A stretch of DNA of 10,125 bases from Lachnospiraceae bacterium UBA1258 (GTDB lineage Bacteria > Bacillota > Clostridia > Lachnospirales > Lachnospiraceae). Position 1 is the first letter of the stretch; each line of letters opens with the position of its first letter. The DNA is taken from contig DBVS01000117.1 of the NCBI GenBank assembly GCA_002308235.1, positions 1-10,125 of the forward strand, read 5' to 3'. The notes under the pieces were generated by a model. The model searched no databases. It saw only the letters and a list, made by a program, of their open reading frames with translations, and was not told the origin of the DNA. Of this stretch, positions 1-6,672 are shown piece by piece. Made by a program: the position numbers and the translations under genes.

Positions 1-1780
1 CGCCGCCGTAGAAACTTACGGTGTGGGTAGCTGTCTTAAGTGCTACAACGATATTGTTGTTTGAAGTACCTGCAGCAAAATAGTAGTTTCCGTCCTCGCT
101 TGCGCTGATGGCGGTATTGCCGCGCTTAACGACGGGAGTCTTGTAGTTTCCGACAGGGATCGGAATGTTAATGCTCTGTCCCTCAAAAGCGTATCCGCTC
201 ACAGCGGGAAGAGAAGCAACCGCTGCTCCGTCAAGTGTATAGGAAATGCTGTAAGGGTATGTCTTGATAATTCCTGCCGGAACGTTCGCGCCGGAAATGG
301 AAGTATCGGTCTTGTTGTTACCGTCTTTATCTTTATAGGTAATGGTAACGGAATCATTTAACTTAATCTCTTTACCATTCTTGAAGTCTTCCATGGTAAG
401 GCCGTTGGCAGCAACAGCTGCTGCGATGTCGACCTTGGCACTGATGGTAAGAGTTGCTTTCTTTGCTTCGCCGAGAGACCATTCGATGGAAGAAGCACCT
501 GCCGTAAAGAGAGGAGCATCGGTGGTCTTTCCGTTTTCCTTGCTCTGTGCGGAAGCATCGATGATCGTTATATAAGAAGGTAACTGATCGACGATCTTGG
601 TACCGCGGGCAAGTTCGATGGAGTGCTCAACTTCTTTTGTTATAGCGCCGACAACGGCGTTCAGGTTTGCTGCAGCCGCATTGGAAGTTTTGTATTTATC
701 AGCGGTAGAAGCAACGTTCTTTAATACGTAAGATGCGTTTGATTGTTCATTCTCAGCTACGCCGTAGGAAATTGAGAAAATCTCAACACCGCTGTTCTTA
801 GCCAACTGAGCTTCGGAAATTGCGGGAAGGCCGTGATCATCCAGTGCATCGCCGTAAACTTCGATATATCTGCCTTTGTCTTCAGGAACATCCACGTAAC
901 TTCCGTCGGCTTTATAGTATGATTCTAGCTCCATTCCGTTAAGCGTCACATAATACCTATCCCAAATCCAAAGGCCAAACTCCTTTTCAATTTTCAAACT
1001 TCTGTGTGACGGAGAATACAGATAAGTCCATCCGTTATAGTTGTAACCTATACCATTACCCTTTGTGGTGCCGTAATCAAATGTATCGATCCAGCTGGTA
1101 ACAGAGCCATCCGGCAGAGTTATCTGAGTATTGCTCATGTGAGTAGGCTTATAAGAATAAGTAGCCTGACCATCTGAAAGAACGATCATGATCTTCTTAC
1201 TGTCGGTATTTGAGAACAGGCTGCGAGCCGTATGAATACCGGCCTGAAGGTTGGTGCCGGTATCGTACTCTGCTACCAGCTTGTCTATATTGGCATTGGC
1301 CTGTGTCAAAGAATCGGTAAGCGCATAACCGGTCGCTCCGTCGTTAAAGCCAACGAAACCGACCTTAATATTGTGGTCCTTGTTAATGCCGTTTTCCGAT
1401 GTGTCCAGCAATCTGGCAGCAAACTGCTTCGCTGCTGCACGCGCATTGGATTCCTTGCTGCTTTCACGCATACTGCCGGACAAGTCCATTACAAAAACAA
1501 CCTCAGTAGCCGTACTGGTTACAACAGTCTGTGTGGTGGACTTGTTTTCCACATCGAAAGTAATGGTTACGTTCCCCTTGCCGTCAACTACGGCACTTTT
1601 CGTAACCGAAACATCCGCTTTACCCGTTGTATTGGTAACGGATGGTTTGACGTTCGCAGTGGGTGTTGCCGCATATGCGCTGAGCAATGATGCGTCACTT
1701 GCAAGCGTCGTAAAAGAGAGGACCATGCTCATCAGGAAAGCTGCCGCTCTTCTAAGTTTGTGTGTCTTGAAGTTTTTCAT
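1..1780 (-). CDS. Secreted VWA-domain surface protein, C-terminus beyond window
   Basis: The frame stays open for 593 codons to the window edge, so the C-terminus and any anchor are unseen. The start at 1780 follows AGGAGG at 1785-1790, 4 nt away. Residues 1-44 look like a Sec signal peptide: a basic KNFKTHKLRR stretch, a hydrophobic core, then AYA-A near residue 44. A VWA domain begins near residue 90. It has a complete MIDAS metal site: DLSGS (D99, S101, S103), T176 in TGTNL, and D203 in VLSDG. About 100 Tyr/Trp-rich residues (about 212-320) interrupt the fold before it resumes at GVEIFSISYG (about 331-340). Residues about 385-593 look like beta-sandwich modules of the kind in Gram-positive adhesins (VDQLPSYITII, then WSLGEAKKATLTISAKV). 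I infer an extracellular metal-dependent adhesin or binding protein. A pilus-tip protein or a secreted protein of unknown ligand is also possible. It lies downstream of the YesM/YesN pair, but no functional link is shown. Confidence 0.88.
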   Translation of the reverse strand, partial: MKNFKTHKLRRAAAFLMSMVLSFTTLASDASLLSAYAATPTANVKPSVTNTTGKADVSVTKSAVVDGKGNVTITFDVENKSTTQTVVTSTATEVVFVMDLSGSMRESSKESNARAAAKQFAARLLDTSENGINKDHNIKVGFVGFNDGATGYALTDSLTQANANIDKLVAEYDTGTNLQAGIHTARSLFSNTDSKKIMIVLSDGQATYSYKPTHMSNTQITLPDGSVTSWIDTFDYGTTKGNGIGYNYNGWTYLYSPSHRSLKIEKEFGLWIWDRYYVTLNGMELESYYKADGSYVDVPEDKGRYIEVYGDALDDHGLPAISEAQLAKNSGVEIFSISYGVAENEQSNASYVLKNVASTADKYKTSNAAAANLNAVVGAITKEVEHSIELARGTKIVDQLPSYITIIDASAQSKENGKTTDAPLFTAGASSIEWSLGEAKKATLTISAKVDIAAAVAANGLTMEDFKNGKEIKLNDSVTITYKDKDGNNKTDTSISGANVPAGIIKTYPYSISYTLDGAAVASLPAVSGYAFEGQSINIPIPVGNYKTPVVKRGNTAISASEDGNYYFAAGTSNNNIVVALKTATHTVSFYGG

Positions 1781-1886
1781 TTCTCCTCCTCGTACTACCG
1801 TGAATTACTTCAGAAACTGATACTATGAATTATGAATAATGAAAAATCGAACAGACTATTTTTGATTTCAAGATAAACAAGAATGT

Positions 1887-1940
1887 AAATAAAAATGAGC
1901 CTTACCAAACAGTTCAGGAATTCTGTCTGATGTAGGCTCA
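1887..1940 (-). terminator. Hairpin plus U-tract: operon terminator or leader attenuator
   Basis: A 7-bp outer stem (TGAGCCT/AGGCTCA, 1934-1940 with 1896-1902) and a 7-bp inner stem (1923-1929 with 1906-1912) are separated by a small internal loop. U5AU3 at 1895-1887 follows directly. The shape fits intrinsic termination on the minus strand. It lies about 150 nt after the response regulator stop and about 107 nt before the VWA start, so it could end the two-component transcript or attenuate the VWA transcript. Confidence 0.55.
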
Positions 1941-2008
1941 GGTAAATCGGGCGTTCCTACTCCGATATATTCACTTTAATCGAAAAGGGCAAATTCCCCC
2001 TATTTCGA
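1887..2008 (-). ncRNA. Structured leader RNA candidate with possible kissing loops
   Basis: Read on the minus strand, three hairpins follow the predicted transcription start. Hairpin A (2008-1980) pairs TCGAAA with TTTCGA and AGGG with CCCT around one bulged T. Hairpin B (1966-1946) pairs ATCGG with CCGAT around an 11-nt loop. Hairpin C (1940-1896) pairs TGAGCCT with AGGCTCA and, inside that, CAGACAG with CTGTTTG (one G-U pair), with a 10-nt loop. U5AU3 (1895-1887) follows. Loop B contains AGGAA (1958-1954) and loop C contains TTCCT (1920-1916), which could pair as a kissing interaction. I cannot match it to a known riboswitch class. The plainer reading is that hairpin C is the terminator of the upstream operon. 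Confidence 0.4.
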
Positions 2009-2015
2009 CTTTCAC

Positions 2016-2087
2016 ATTATATAAGACTCCTATTAAAAAGAAAAGGGTTCACTTTTTTAACATTTTTTTAATTTTTTTATTCTTTTT
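2016..2087 (-). promoter_or_regulatory. Candidate VWA promoter with phased A-tracts
   Basis: On the minus strand a perfect TATAAT lies at 2021-2016, which puts the start of transcription near 2009. No good -35 hexamer sits 16-18 nt upstream (TTTTCT at 17). Instead, A-runs of 5, 7, 7 and 6 lie at 2083-2087, 2072-2078, 2063-2069 and 2053-2058. Their centres are about 9-10.5 bp apart, so they are in phase with the helix. A-tracts in this position can act as an UP element or bend DNA. The promoter call is inference, because in AT-rich DNA a TATAAT can occur by chance. Confidence 0.45.
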
Positions 2088-2091
2088 CGTT

Positions 2092-2862
2092 TCAGGACTT
2101 GATCTCATGCTCCGAAACATAGTCGGAATAGCTCATTCCCGTGTGCTTTTTAAAGCATCTTCCGAAGTAATTGGGGTCGGGGATCCCCACCTCCGCAGAG
2201 GTACGAAACATCTTGGTCCCGTGCTCGGCAAGTTGGATTGCTTTCTTCATGCGGCATTCCGTTAGGTACTCGACAAAATTTTTGCCGGTATCCTGCTTAA
2301 AACGGCGGCTTAAGTAGCTGGCGCTGAAACCGAACTGCTGGGCGGCAAAAGCAAGATTCAGCTTCGAATCCGTGTAATTGGCTTCGATGTAGCGCTTGAT
2401 CTGCTCCATGGAGCTTGGCTCCTGTCCGGGATAATCATCCTCGTCGGATTTTCCGAAATCGCTCTGGGCTCCGCCTGTGGTATCAAGACGTTTCTTTACC
2501 TTAACAAGCACTTCCGTGATCTCGGAACGCACCATGGGTTTAAGCATATATTCGAACACGGGAAGGCTTACGCACTTTCTGGCATACTCGAACTTGTCGA
2601 TGGCCGTCATGATGATGATCACCAGATGAGGATATCTGGCGGTGGCAACCTCCGTAAATTCGATCCCGTCCATAAAGGGCATGGAAATGTCCACAAAAAC
2701 TATATCGGGATGCAGCTCGTCGATCACGTTGATGGCCTCGATACCGCTGGCAGCTTCCCCTACGACTCCCATATCCAGGGAATCCCAGTTTATGGAACCC
2801 TTCAAAAGATTCCTCGCCGACTGCTCGTCGTCAATTATCATTACTCTGTACTTTGCGCTCAT
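2092..2862 (-). CDS. YesN-type AraC-family response regulator
   Basis: This 256-residue protein is a cytoplasmic two-component response regulator and transcription factor. The receiver domain (about 5-125) has the full phosphorylation set: acidic pair D11-D12, phospho-acceptor D58 in FVDISMP, T86, and K108 in MLKP. A short acidic linker (about 128-150) leads to an AraC-type double helix-turn-helix (about 152-252) ending in the typical DPNYFGRCFKKHTGMSYSDY motif. Its start overlaps the kinase stop as ATGA (4 nt), so translation is probably coupled. The ribosome site inside the kinase gene is only a weak AGAGAG. At 256 residues it is a minimal receiver-plus-AraC form, without the long middle segment seen in larger YesN relatives. 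Its likely partner is the adjacent YesM-type kinase, and the likely target is the sugar transport operon upstream. The target is inferred from context, not shown by the sequence. Confidence 0.95.
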   Translation of the reverse strand: MSAKYRVMIIDDEQSARNLLKGSINWDSLDMGVVGEAASGIEAINVIDELHPDIVFVDISMPFMDGIEFTEVATARYPHLVIIIMTAIDKFEYARKCVSLPVFEYMLKPMVRSEITEVLVKVKKRLDTTGGAQSDFGKSDEDDYPGQEPSSMEQIKRYIEANYTDSKLNLAFAAQQFGFSASYLSRRFKQDTGKNFVEYLTECRMKKAIQLAEHGTKMFRTSAEVGIPDPNYFGRCFKKHTGMSYSDYVSEHEIKS

Positions 2863-4631
2863 TTGACTTCTCTCTTTTCGGGAATGATAAATTCGATTTC
2901 CGTGTATTCACCAAGCTCGCTTCGTATTTTGACTACATCGGTCATTCCGGACCAGTATCTGATCCTCTCAACCGTTCCCCACAGTCCGAAGCTTTCGGAT
3001 TCGGGCCCTTCTTCAGGTTCAGCGGGTCTCTCCGGGTTCAGGATTGCATCGATCTTCTCCTGCGACATACCTATACCCGTATCTTTAATATATATATGAA
3101 GAAAGTTTCCTTCAATCCTGCTCCTTATTGCAATGACACCGCCCTCGCCCTTCATCCGGATACCGTGGTAGATACTGTTTTCCACGATAGGCTGAAGAAT
3201 GAGTTTCGGGATGATGCACTCCTCGGTGCCCTCTCCGATGTCGTATTCGTCTTCGATTATGTCGCCGTACCTGAGCTTCTGAAGCGAAAGATAATCCTTG
3301 ACGATGTTGATCTCTCTTCCGAAGGGAATCTCCCTGTCTCCCTTACTTAGGAAGTTTCTGTAGAAGCTTCCCAGAGTCTCAAGCGCAGAATAAACATTCT
3401 CGGCCCCCGCATCCATGGCCATATAGCCGATGGTCTCAAGGGAATTATAAAGAAAGTGAGGTTTGATCTGCTCCTGCAGGACTCGCATTTCCGCCCGTCT
3501 TATGACCTGTTCGTTTTCTATATCCTTTTCATAAAGCACGTTTACGCGCTCGACCATGCCGTTGTAGGAGTCTTTCAGAAGTCCCACCTCATTGTCAGGA
3601 ATCTTAAGGTCGATGTTTTCAAGACGTCCCGCCTCACGGGAATGCTCCAGGGCGGTTGTCAGCTCATAAATGGGAGTGGTGATATTTTTTGAAATATATC
3701 CGCCCGCGATGGCTATGGAAGCACCGAAGATCAGTATCAGCATGAGAAGCACGTAGATCGTTTCATACATGACAAATCCGTTGCCGATCTCAACCGCACA
3801 TGCAAGGATCATGGGCATGTCCGAGGCTAACTTGTAGGTTAGGACATACCGTTTCTTTGCGTCGGTTATTATCTTGTAATCGGTGGCTGTGGTGCATTCC
3901 GCAGGATCCACGTAATTCTTTAATGTCGTGTCTCCCGAAATGTAGGTCATATCCTTACCGAAAATGGCAAGCCGGCCGTTGGTGATGGCATCGATCTTTC
4001 CGTCAAGAAGTGACGCAGACACATTCATAAAAAGCATTCCGGTCTTTTGCTGGGTACTTATATCGTAAATAACACGCCCGATGGTAACCAGCGGACGGCC
4101 CTTGACCTTAAATATGGCGCCGCCGGCATTCACCATGACTATGGCGCCGCCCTTTTCTTTAAGGATCGGCACCTGCCAGCTTTCTTCCCCCATACGGTCG
4201 AAATTCAGGGAATATCTGTCACGGCTGGTGTTCAGGAACTGCCCGTCGTCTCGGAAAATAAACACGGAATCCACCAGCGTCGTAACGTTTAAGATCGCAA
4301 GAATGCTGTATCGGGTATTGTCGATCATACCTATCTCTATCTCATCCGAAGGGGAACGAAGAAACCGCACCACCTCCCCGTCAATCATGACAAGACGCGA
4401 AAGTTCTTTATTTCTCTTGATCTCCGCACTGATACTGTCCTCCAGGGATCTGATGGTGTTTTCGGCCTCTCTGACCGCAGAATTTTTACGTTCGCGTTGA
4501 ACTATCCAGAAAACAGAAAACAAAAAAGAAACCGAAAGCACAAGAATCAGGAAAAACATAATGAGTCTCATGCCGGTCACAACCGACAGCCTGCTGCTTA
4601 TGGGTTCTTTTTTGTCTTTTTTGACAGCCAT
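2859..4631 (-). CDS. YesM-type membrane sensor histidine kinase
   Basis: This 590-residue membrane protein should sense an extracellular signal and phosphorylate the regulator encoded next to it. In order it shows a basic cytoplasmic N-terminus, TM1 (about 21-44), an extracellular sensor region of about 245 residues, TM2 (about 291-312), a HAMP segment (about 313-366) and a short coiled linker. The His_kinase domain carries H392 in EQIKPHFLYNSLE, and the HATPase domain carries N485 in PIVENSIYHG and the G-box DTGIGM (517-522). PHFLYN rather than the usual HE(L/M)RTP-type box is diagnostic of the YesM/LytS class. The start has GGGGAGG (4640-4646) at 8 nt. The outer region is probably a Cache-like fold, by family expectation only. 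Kinases of this class beside CUT1 transporters usually respond to plant or host oligosaccharides, often through the binding protein. The ligand here is unknown. Confidence 0.95.
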   Translation of the reverse strand: MAVKKDKKEPISSRLSVVTGMRLIMFFLILVLSVSFLFSVFWIVQRERKNSAVREAENTIRSLEDSISAEIKRNKELSRLVMIDGEVVRFLRSPSDEIEIGMIDNTRYSILAILNVTTLVDSVFIFRDDGQFLNTSRDRYSLNFDRMGEESWQVPILKEKGGAIVMVNAGGAIFKVKGRPLVTIGRVIYDISTQQKTGMLFMNVSASLLDGKIDAITNGRLAIFGKDMTYISGDTTLKNYVDPAECTTATDYKIITDAKKRYVLTYKLASDMPMILACAVEIGNGFVMYETIYVLLMLILIFGASIAIAGGYISKNITTPIYELTTALEHSREAGRLENIDLKIPDNEVGLLKDSYNGMVERVNVLYEKDIENEQVIRRAEMRVLQEQIKPHFLYNSLETIGYMAMDAGAENVYSALETLGSFYRNFLSKGDREIPFGREINIVKDYLSLQKLRYGDIIEDEYDIGEGTEECIIPKLILQPIVENSIYHGIRMKGEGGVIAIRSRIEGNFLHIYIKDTGIGMSQEKIDAILNPERPAEPEEGPESESFGLWGTVERIRYWSGMTDVVKIRSELGEYTEIEFIIPEKREVK

Positions 4632-4654
4632 ACCTCAAACCTCCCCAAGAATTG

Positions 4655-4683
4655 ATTTTACCATTCTTTTTGCGTAAATACAA
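4655..4683 (-). promoter_or_regulatory. Possible internal promoter for the two-component genes
   Basis: On the minus strand TTGTAT (4683-4678) and TAAAAT (4660-4655) are 17 nt apart, just upstream of the kinase ribosome binding site. The -10 is good and the -35 is weak. It would let kinase and regulator be made at a basal level independently of the transporter transcript. This is a weak prediction in AT-rich sequence. Confidence 0.35.
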
Positions 4684-4687
4684 ATGA

Positions 4688-4710
4688 GAGATTGTCCATA
4701 AGACAATCTC
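4688..4710 (-). terminator. Hairpin between permease and kinase genes
   Basis: A perfect 9-bp stem (GAGATTGTC at 4710-4702 pairing with GACAATCTC at 4696-4688, 5-nt loop) lies 40 nt after the permease stop. What follows is U-rich but interrupted (TCATTTGTATTT), so termination would be partial. It may instead protect the transporter mRNA 3' end or lower read-through into the kinase gene. Confidence 0.5.
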
Positions 4711-4749
4711 CCACTTGATAGGAAAAATTTATGATGAAGAAGACCGTTA

Positions 4750-5670
4750 TTAGCCCTTTACCGCGCCGACCATGAAGCTTTCCTGGATACGTCTGCTCAT
4801 GAAGACGTAAGCCACAAGCATGGGGAAGGTGGCAAGCACAAGTCCCGCTCCCACAAGCCCCCAGTCGGTTAAGTTGCTTCCTTTCAGGTTTGCCACGAAA
4901 ACAGGAAGCGTGTAGTGTGCCTCGTTTGCAAATACGCTGGCAAACATGAACTCGTTCCAGCACTGCAAGAAAATGTATATACCCATGGTCGCAAGTGCAG
5001 GTTTCATTAAAGGCACGATGATCGCAAAGAAGGTTCTCCAAAGGCCGCACCCGTCTATGCAGGCGGATTCGTCCAGTTCCTTCGGTATGTCGTTCATAAA
5101 GCCCGTACATACCATTATCGCCATGGACAAAGAAAATGCCACGTAGGGAATTATCAAAGCCGTGTAAGTCCTTAACATGCCGATTTTACTGAAGGAAGCA
5201 TACAAAGGATAAAGCGCAACGTGCATGGGAATCGTAATACCCAGCATGAAAGTGCTGTTTAAAAGCTTCTGTCCCTTCCAGACGATCCTGGTTAACGCGT
5301 AAGTCGCCATAAGAGCCGCAAGGAGCGTAATCACTATGGTGACCGCAGCTATAAACACACTGTTGGTAAAGCACTTTTCAAGACCGCCGTTGGCAAAGAA
5401 ATGGCGGATCTTGTTGGGGCCCGTTTTCTTTCCCAGTTCGAATACTCTGGTGAAGTTTGACCATAACCACTTTTTCGGAAGACCGATTACGTTGGTTCCG
5501 ATGATTTCTTCCGAACTCTTAAGAGAAAATGTTAAGAGGTAATATAGCGGAAAAATATCGATTATAAGCCAAATGATAAGTCCGAAATAAATAAGAGCCT
5601 GAACAAATTTGTTCGTTTTCTTTACGCTGTATAAATCAGGATTAAAACTACTCATATTATTTTGCGCCAT
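4750..5670 (-). CDS. CUT1 sugar ABC transporter permease, MalG/UgpE type
   Basis: This inner-membrane permease subunit (306 residues) should form the sugar channel with the product of the preceding gene. It has six predicted membrane segments (about 24-46, 104-126, 138-160, 168-190, 214-236 and 272-292). Its cytoplasmic EAA-type loop (about 199-223, DESACIDGCGLWRTF..IVPLMKP) docks the ATPase. The C-terminus SRRIQESFMVGAVKG is typical of the MalG side of CUT1 systems. I chose the ATG at 5670 because AAGGA (5677-5681) lies 6 nt upstream. The frame is open to an ATG at 5718, but that would add 16 residues and a long overlap. With this start it overlaps the upstream permease by 14 nt, implying coupled translation. 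The EAA loop has Cys at two positions (SACIDGCG) where Ala is common. No ATPase is encoded nearby. Confidence 0.94.
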   Translation of the reverse strand: MAQNNMSSFNPDLYSVKKTNKFVQALIYFGLIIWLIIDIFPLYYLLTFSLKSSEEIIGTNVIGLPKKWLWSNFTRVFELGKKTGPNKIRHFFANGGLEKCFTNSVFIAAVTIVITLLAALMATYALTRIVWKGQKLLNSTFMLGITIPMHVALYPLYASFSKIGMLRTYTALIIPYVAFSLSMAIMVCTGFMNDIPKELDESACIDGCGLWRTFFAIIVPLMKPALATMGIYIFLQCWNEFMFASVFANEAHYTLPVFVANLKGSNLTDWGLVGAGLVLATFPMLVAYVFMSRRIQESFMVGAVKG

Positions 5671-6550
5671 ATGGATTCCTTTCTTTAAACAGCCAGTTGA
5701 TGAGAAGCGCGAAGCCAAAGCACATGATGATCAGCATTACCGCAATGGCACTCGCCACACCGCCCGCATTGTTGAATGCGTACCTGACAAGCATAAGGCT
5801 TGGAACCTTATATGGACAGTTATATGCGTCTCCGGCAAATACCTTGATAAGGTCGTAGGACTTAAGGGAACCGGTGATCGCGAAAATGATGCTTACTTGG
5901 ATGATGGGTTTGATACAGGGGATAACCACATAACGGTTAACCTGTCCGTCCGTAGCGCCGTCAAGCTTGGCTGCTTCGCGAAGCTCGGAGGAAACGCCCT
6001 TAACGCCTGCATACATAAGAAGCATGTGATAGCCTACATACTGCCAGATCGTCGGAATGAATACCGCCATCAGCGCCGTTTTCTTGTCGCCCAAAACGCC
6101 GGCTGCGGGAAGCACATCCGCCCATCCGAAGAATTCAAAGCTCTTGGTCAAAAGACCGTAAAGAGGATTATATATTTTCTCCCACAGCATACCGATAACA
6201 ACCGCGGAAATAAGCACGGGCATGAAGTACACCGAGAGATAGAAGCGTTCGCCTTTAATGCCTTTACCGAGCATAAGTGCCAAGCCCAGTGAAAGGGGTA
6301 ACTGAATAAATACGGACAGGGCCGCAAGGATCAGAGCGTTTTTGATCGCCAGGCCGAAGTCATATAATTCAGAGAATAATTTTACGTAATTGCCAAAGCC
6401 TACGAACTGTCCCGCTCTGTTAAATGCGGGATATTCATAAAAGCTGTGATGAACCGATTGAATAATGGGCCAGATCAATATTCCGAAGAAAAGTAAAAGC
6501 GAGGGGAGTAAAAATAAGAATACCGTCAGCTTTTGGTTTTTTCTGTACAT
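5657..6550 (-). CDS. CUT1 sugar ABC transporter permease, MalF/UgpA type
   Basis: This 297-residue inner-membrane permease is the usual partner of a MalG-type subunit in carbohydrate uptake. It begins with a short basic N-terminus and a first membrane segment (about 9-30, FLFLLPSLLLFFGILIWPII), as in UgpA/LacF-type proteins rather than the longer MalF of enterobacteria. Five further segments follow (about 72-95, 105-125, 158-180, 208-228 and 264-287). The EAA loop (about 189-215, ELREAAKLDGATDGQVNRYVVIPCIKP) is canonical and should contact a cytoplasmic ATPase. AAGGA (6558-6562) lies 7 nt before the ATG. The gene is second in the transport operon, after the binding protein and an intervening hairpin, and its stop codon lies inside the next permease gene. 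Substrate specificity cannot be read from the sequence. Confidence 0.95.
   Translation of the reverse strand: MYRKNQKLTVFLFLLPSLLLFFGILIWPIIQSVHHSFYEYPAFNRAGQFVGFGNYVKLFSELYDFGLAIKNALILAALSVFIQLPLSLGLALMLGKGIKGERFYLSVYFMPVLISAVVIGMLWEKIYNPLYGLLTKSFEFFGWADVLPAAGVLGDKKTALMAVFIPTIWQYVGYHMLLMYAGVKGVSSELREAAKLDGATDGQVNRYVVIPCIKPIIQVSIIFAITGSLKSYDLIKVFAGDAYNCPYKVPSLMLVRYAFNNAGGVASAIAVMLIIMCFGFALLINWLFKERNPYGAK
5677..5681 (-). promoter_or_regulatory. Ribosome binding site deciding the MalG-type permease start
   Basis: AAGGA on the minus strand lies 6 nt before the ATG at 5670, inside the last codons of the upstream permease. No comparable site precedes the in-frame ATG at 5718. This supports the shorter 306-residue protein. 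Confidence 0.75.
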
Positions 6551-6586
6551 AACGATTTCCTTCCGGAGTAACTGTGTTGCTTTTTC

Positions 6587-6632
6587 AAAAATACGGCCTT
6601 CCCATCCCCATCGGAGATACGGGAAGGCCGTA
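6587..6632 (-). terminator. Strong hairpin with U5 between binding protein and permeases
   Basis: On the minus strand TACGGCCTTCCC (6632-6621) pairs perfectly with GGGAAGGCCGTA (6603-6592). ATCTCC/GGGGAT (one G-U pair) extends the stem inside, leaving a 3-nt loop and a 2-nt bulge. U5 at 6591-6587 follows. It lies 40 nt after the binding-protein stop and 36 nt before the permease start. In CUT1 operons such a partial terminator, or 3' stabiliser, gives more binding protein than permease. That role is inferred from position. Confidence 0.85.
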
Positions 6633-6672
6633 AGTCTTACTTTACTTTAAAGCCTTTAAGATATCTGACTGA

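Larger units (their letters stand above)
1781..2091. other. AT-rich intergenic region between response regulator and VWA gene
   Basis: This 311-nt gap contains no credible ORF. In the direction of transcription it holds four phased A-tracts, a TATAAT box, three hairpins (the last followed by a U-tract), about 90 nt of unremarkable AT-rich leader, and the AGGAGG site of the VWA gene. A short period-7 ATGAAT-like run near 1824-1843 looks like simple AT-rich sequence. There is no clear terminator immediately after the response regulator stop. The U-tracted hairpin at 1887-1940 is the first good candidate. Confidence 0.7.

Noticed and set aside
1232..1820. Plus-strand open frames of about 150 codons over the VWA gene
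   Set aside because: They lie opposite a strongly supported minus-strand gene with an intact MIDAS motif and good RBS. Their translations have no recognisable domain.
1824..1843. Period-7 ATGAAT-like run in the VWA leader
   Set aside because: It is short, imperfect and in very AT-rich sequence, with no link to a known repeat element.
1896..1966. Idea that the leader is a c-di-GMP, purine or other known riboswitch, or a hammerhead ribozyme on the plus strand (CTGATG at 1926-1931)
   Set aside because: The conserved cores I know for these classes are absent. The hammerhead core needs CUGANGA and a partner GAAA in a three-stem junction, which is not present here.
4658..5110. 150-codon minus-strand frame overlapping the MalG-type permease
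   Set aside because: It is an alternative frame of the permease. Its Cys/His/Arg-rich translation is typical of out-of-frame reading, and it has no plausible RBS or family match.
5671..5718. Longer start for the MalG-type permease at 5718
   Set aside because: It lacks a ribosome binding site and would overlap the upstream permease by about 60 nt. The ATG at 5670 has AAGGA at a 6-nt spacing.
5609..6292. 227-codon plus-strand frame over the two permeases
   Set aside because: It is antisense to the EAA loops and membrane segments of two clear permeases and carries no domain of its own.
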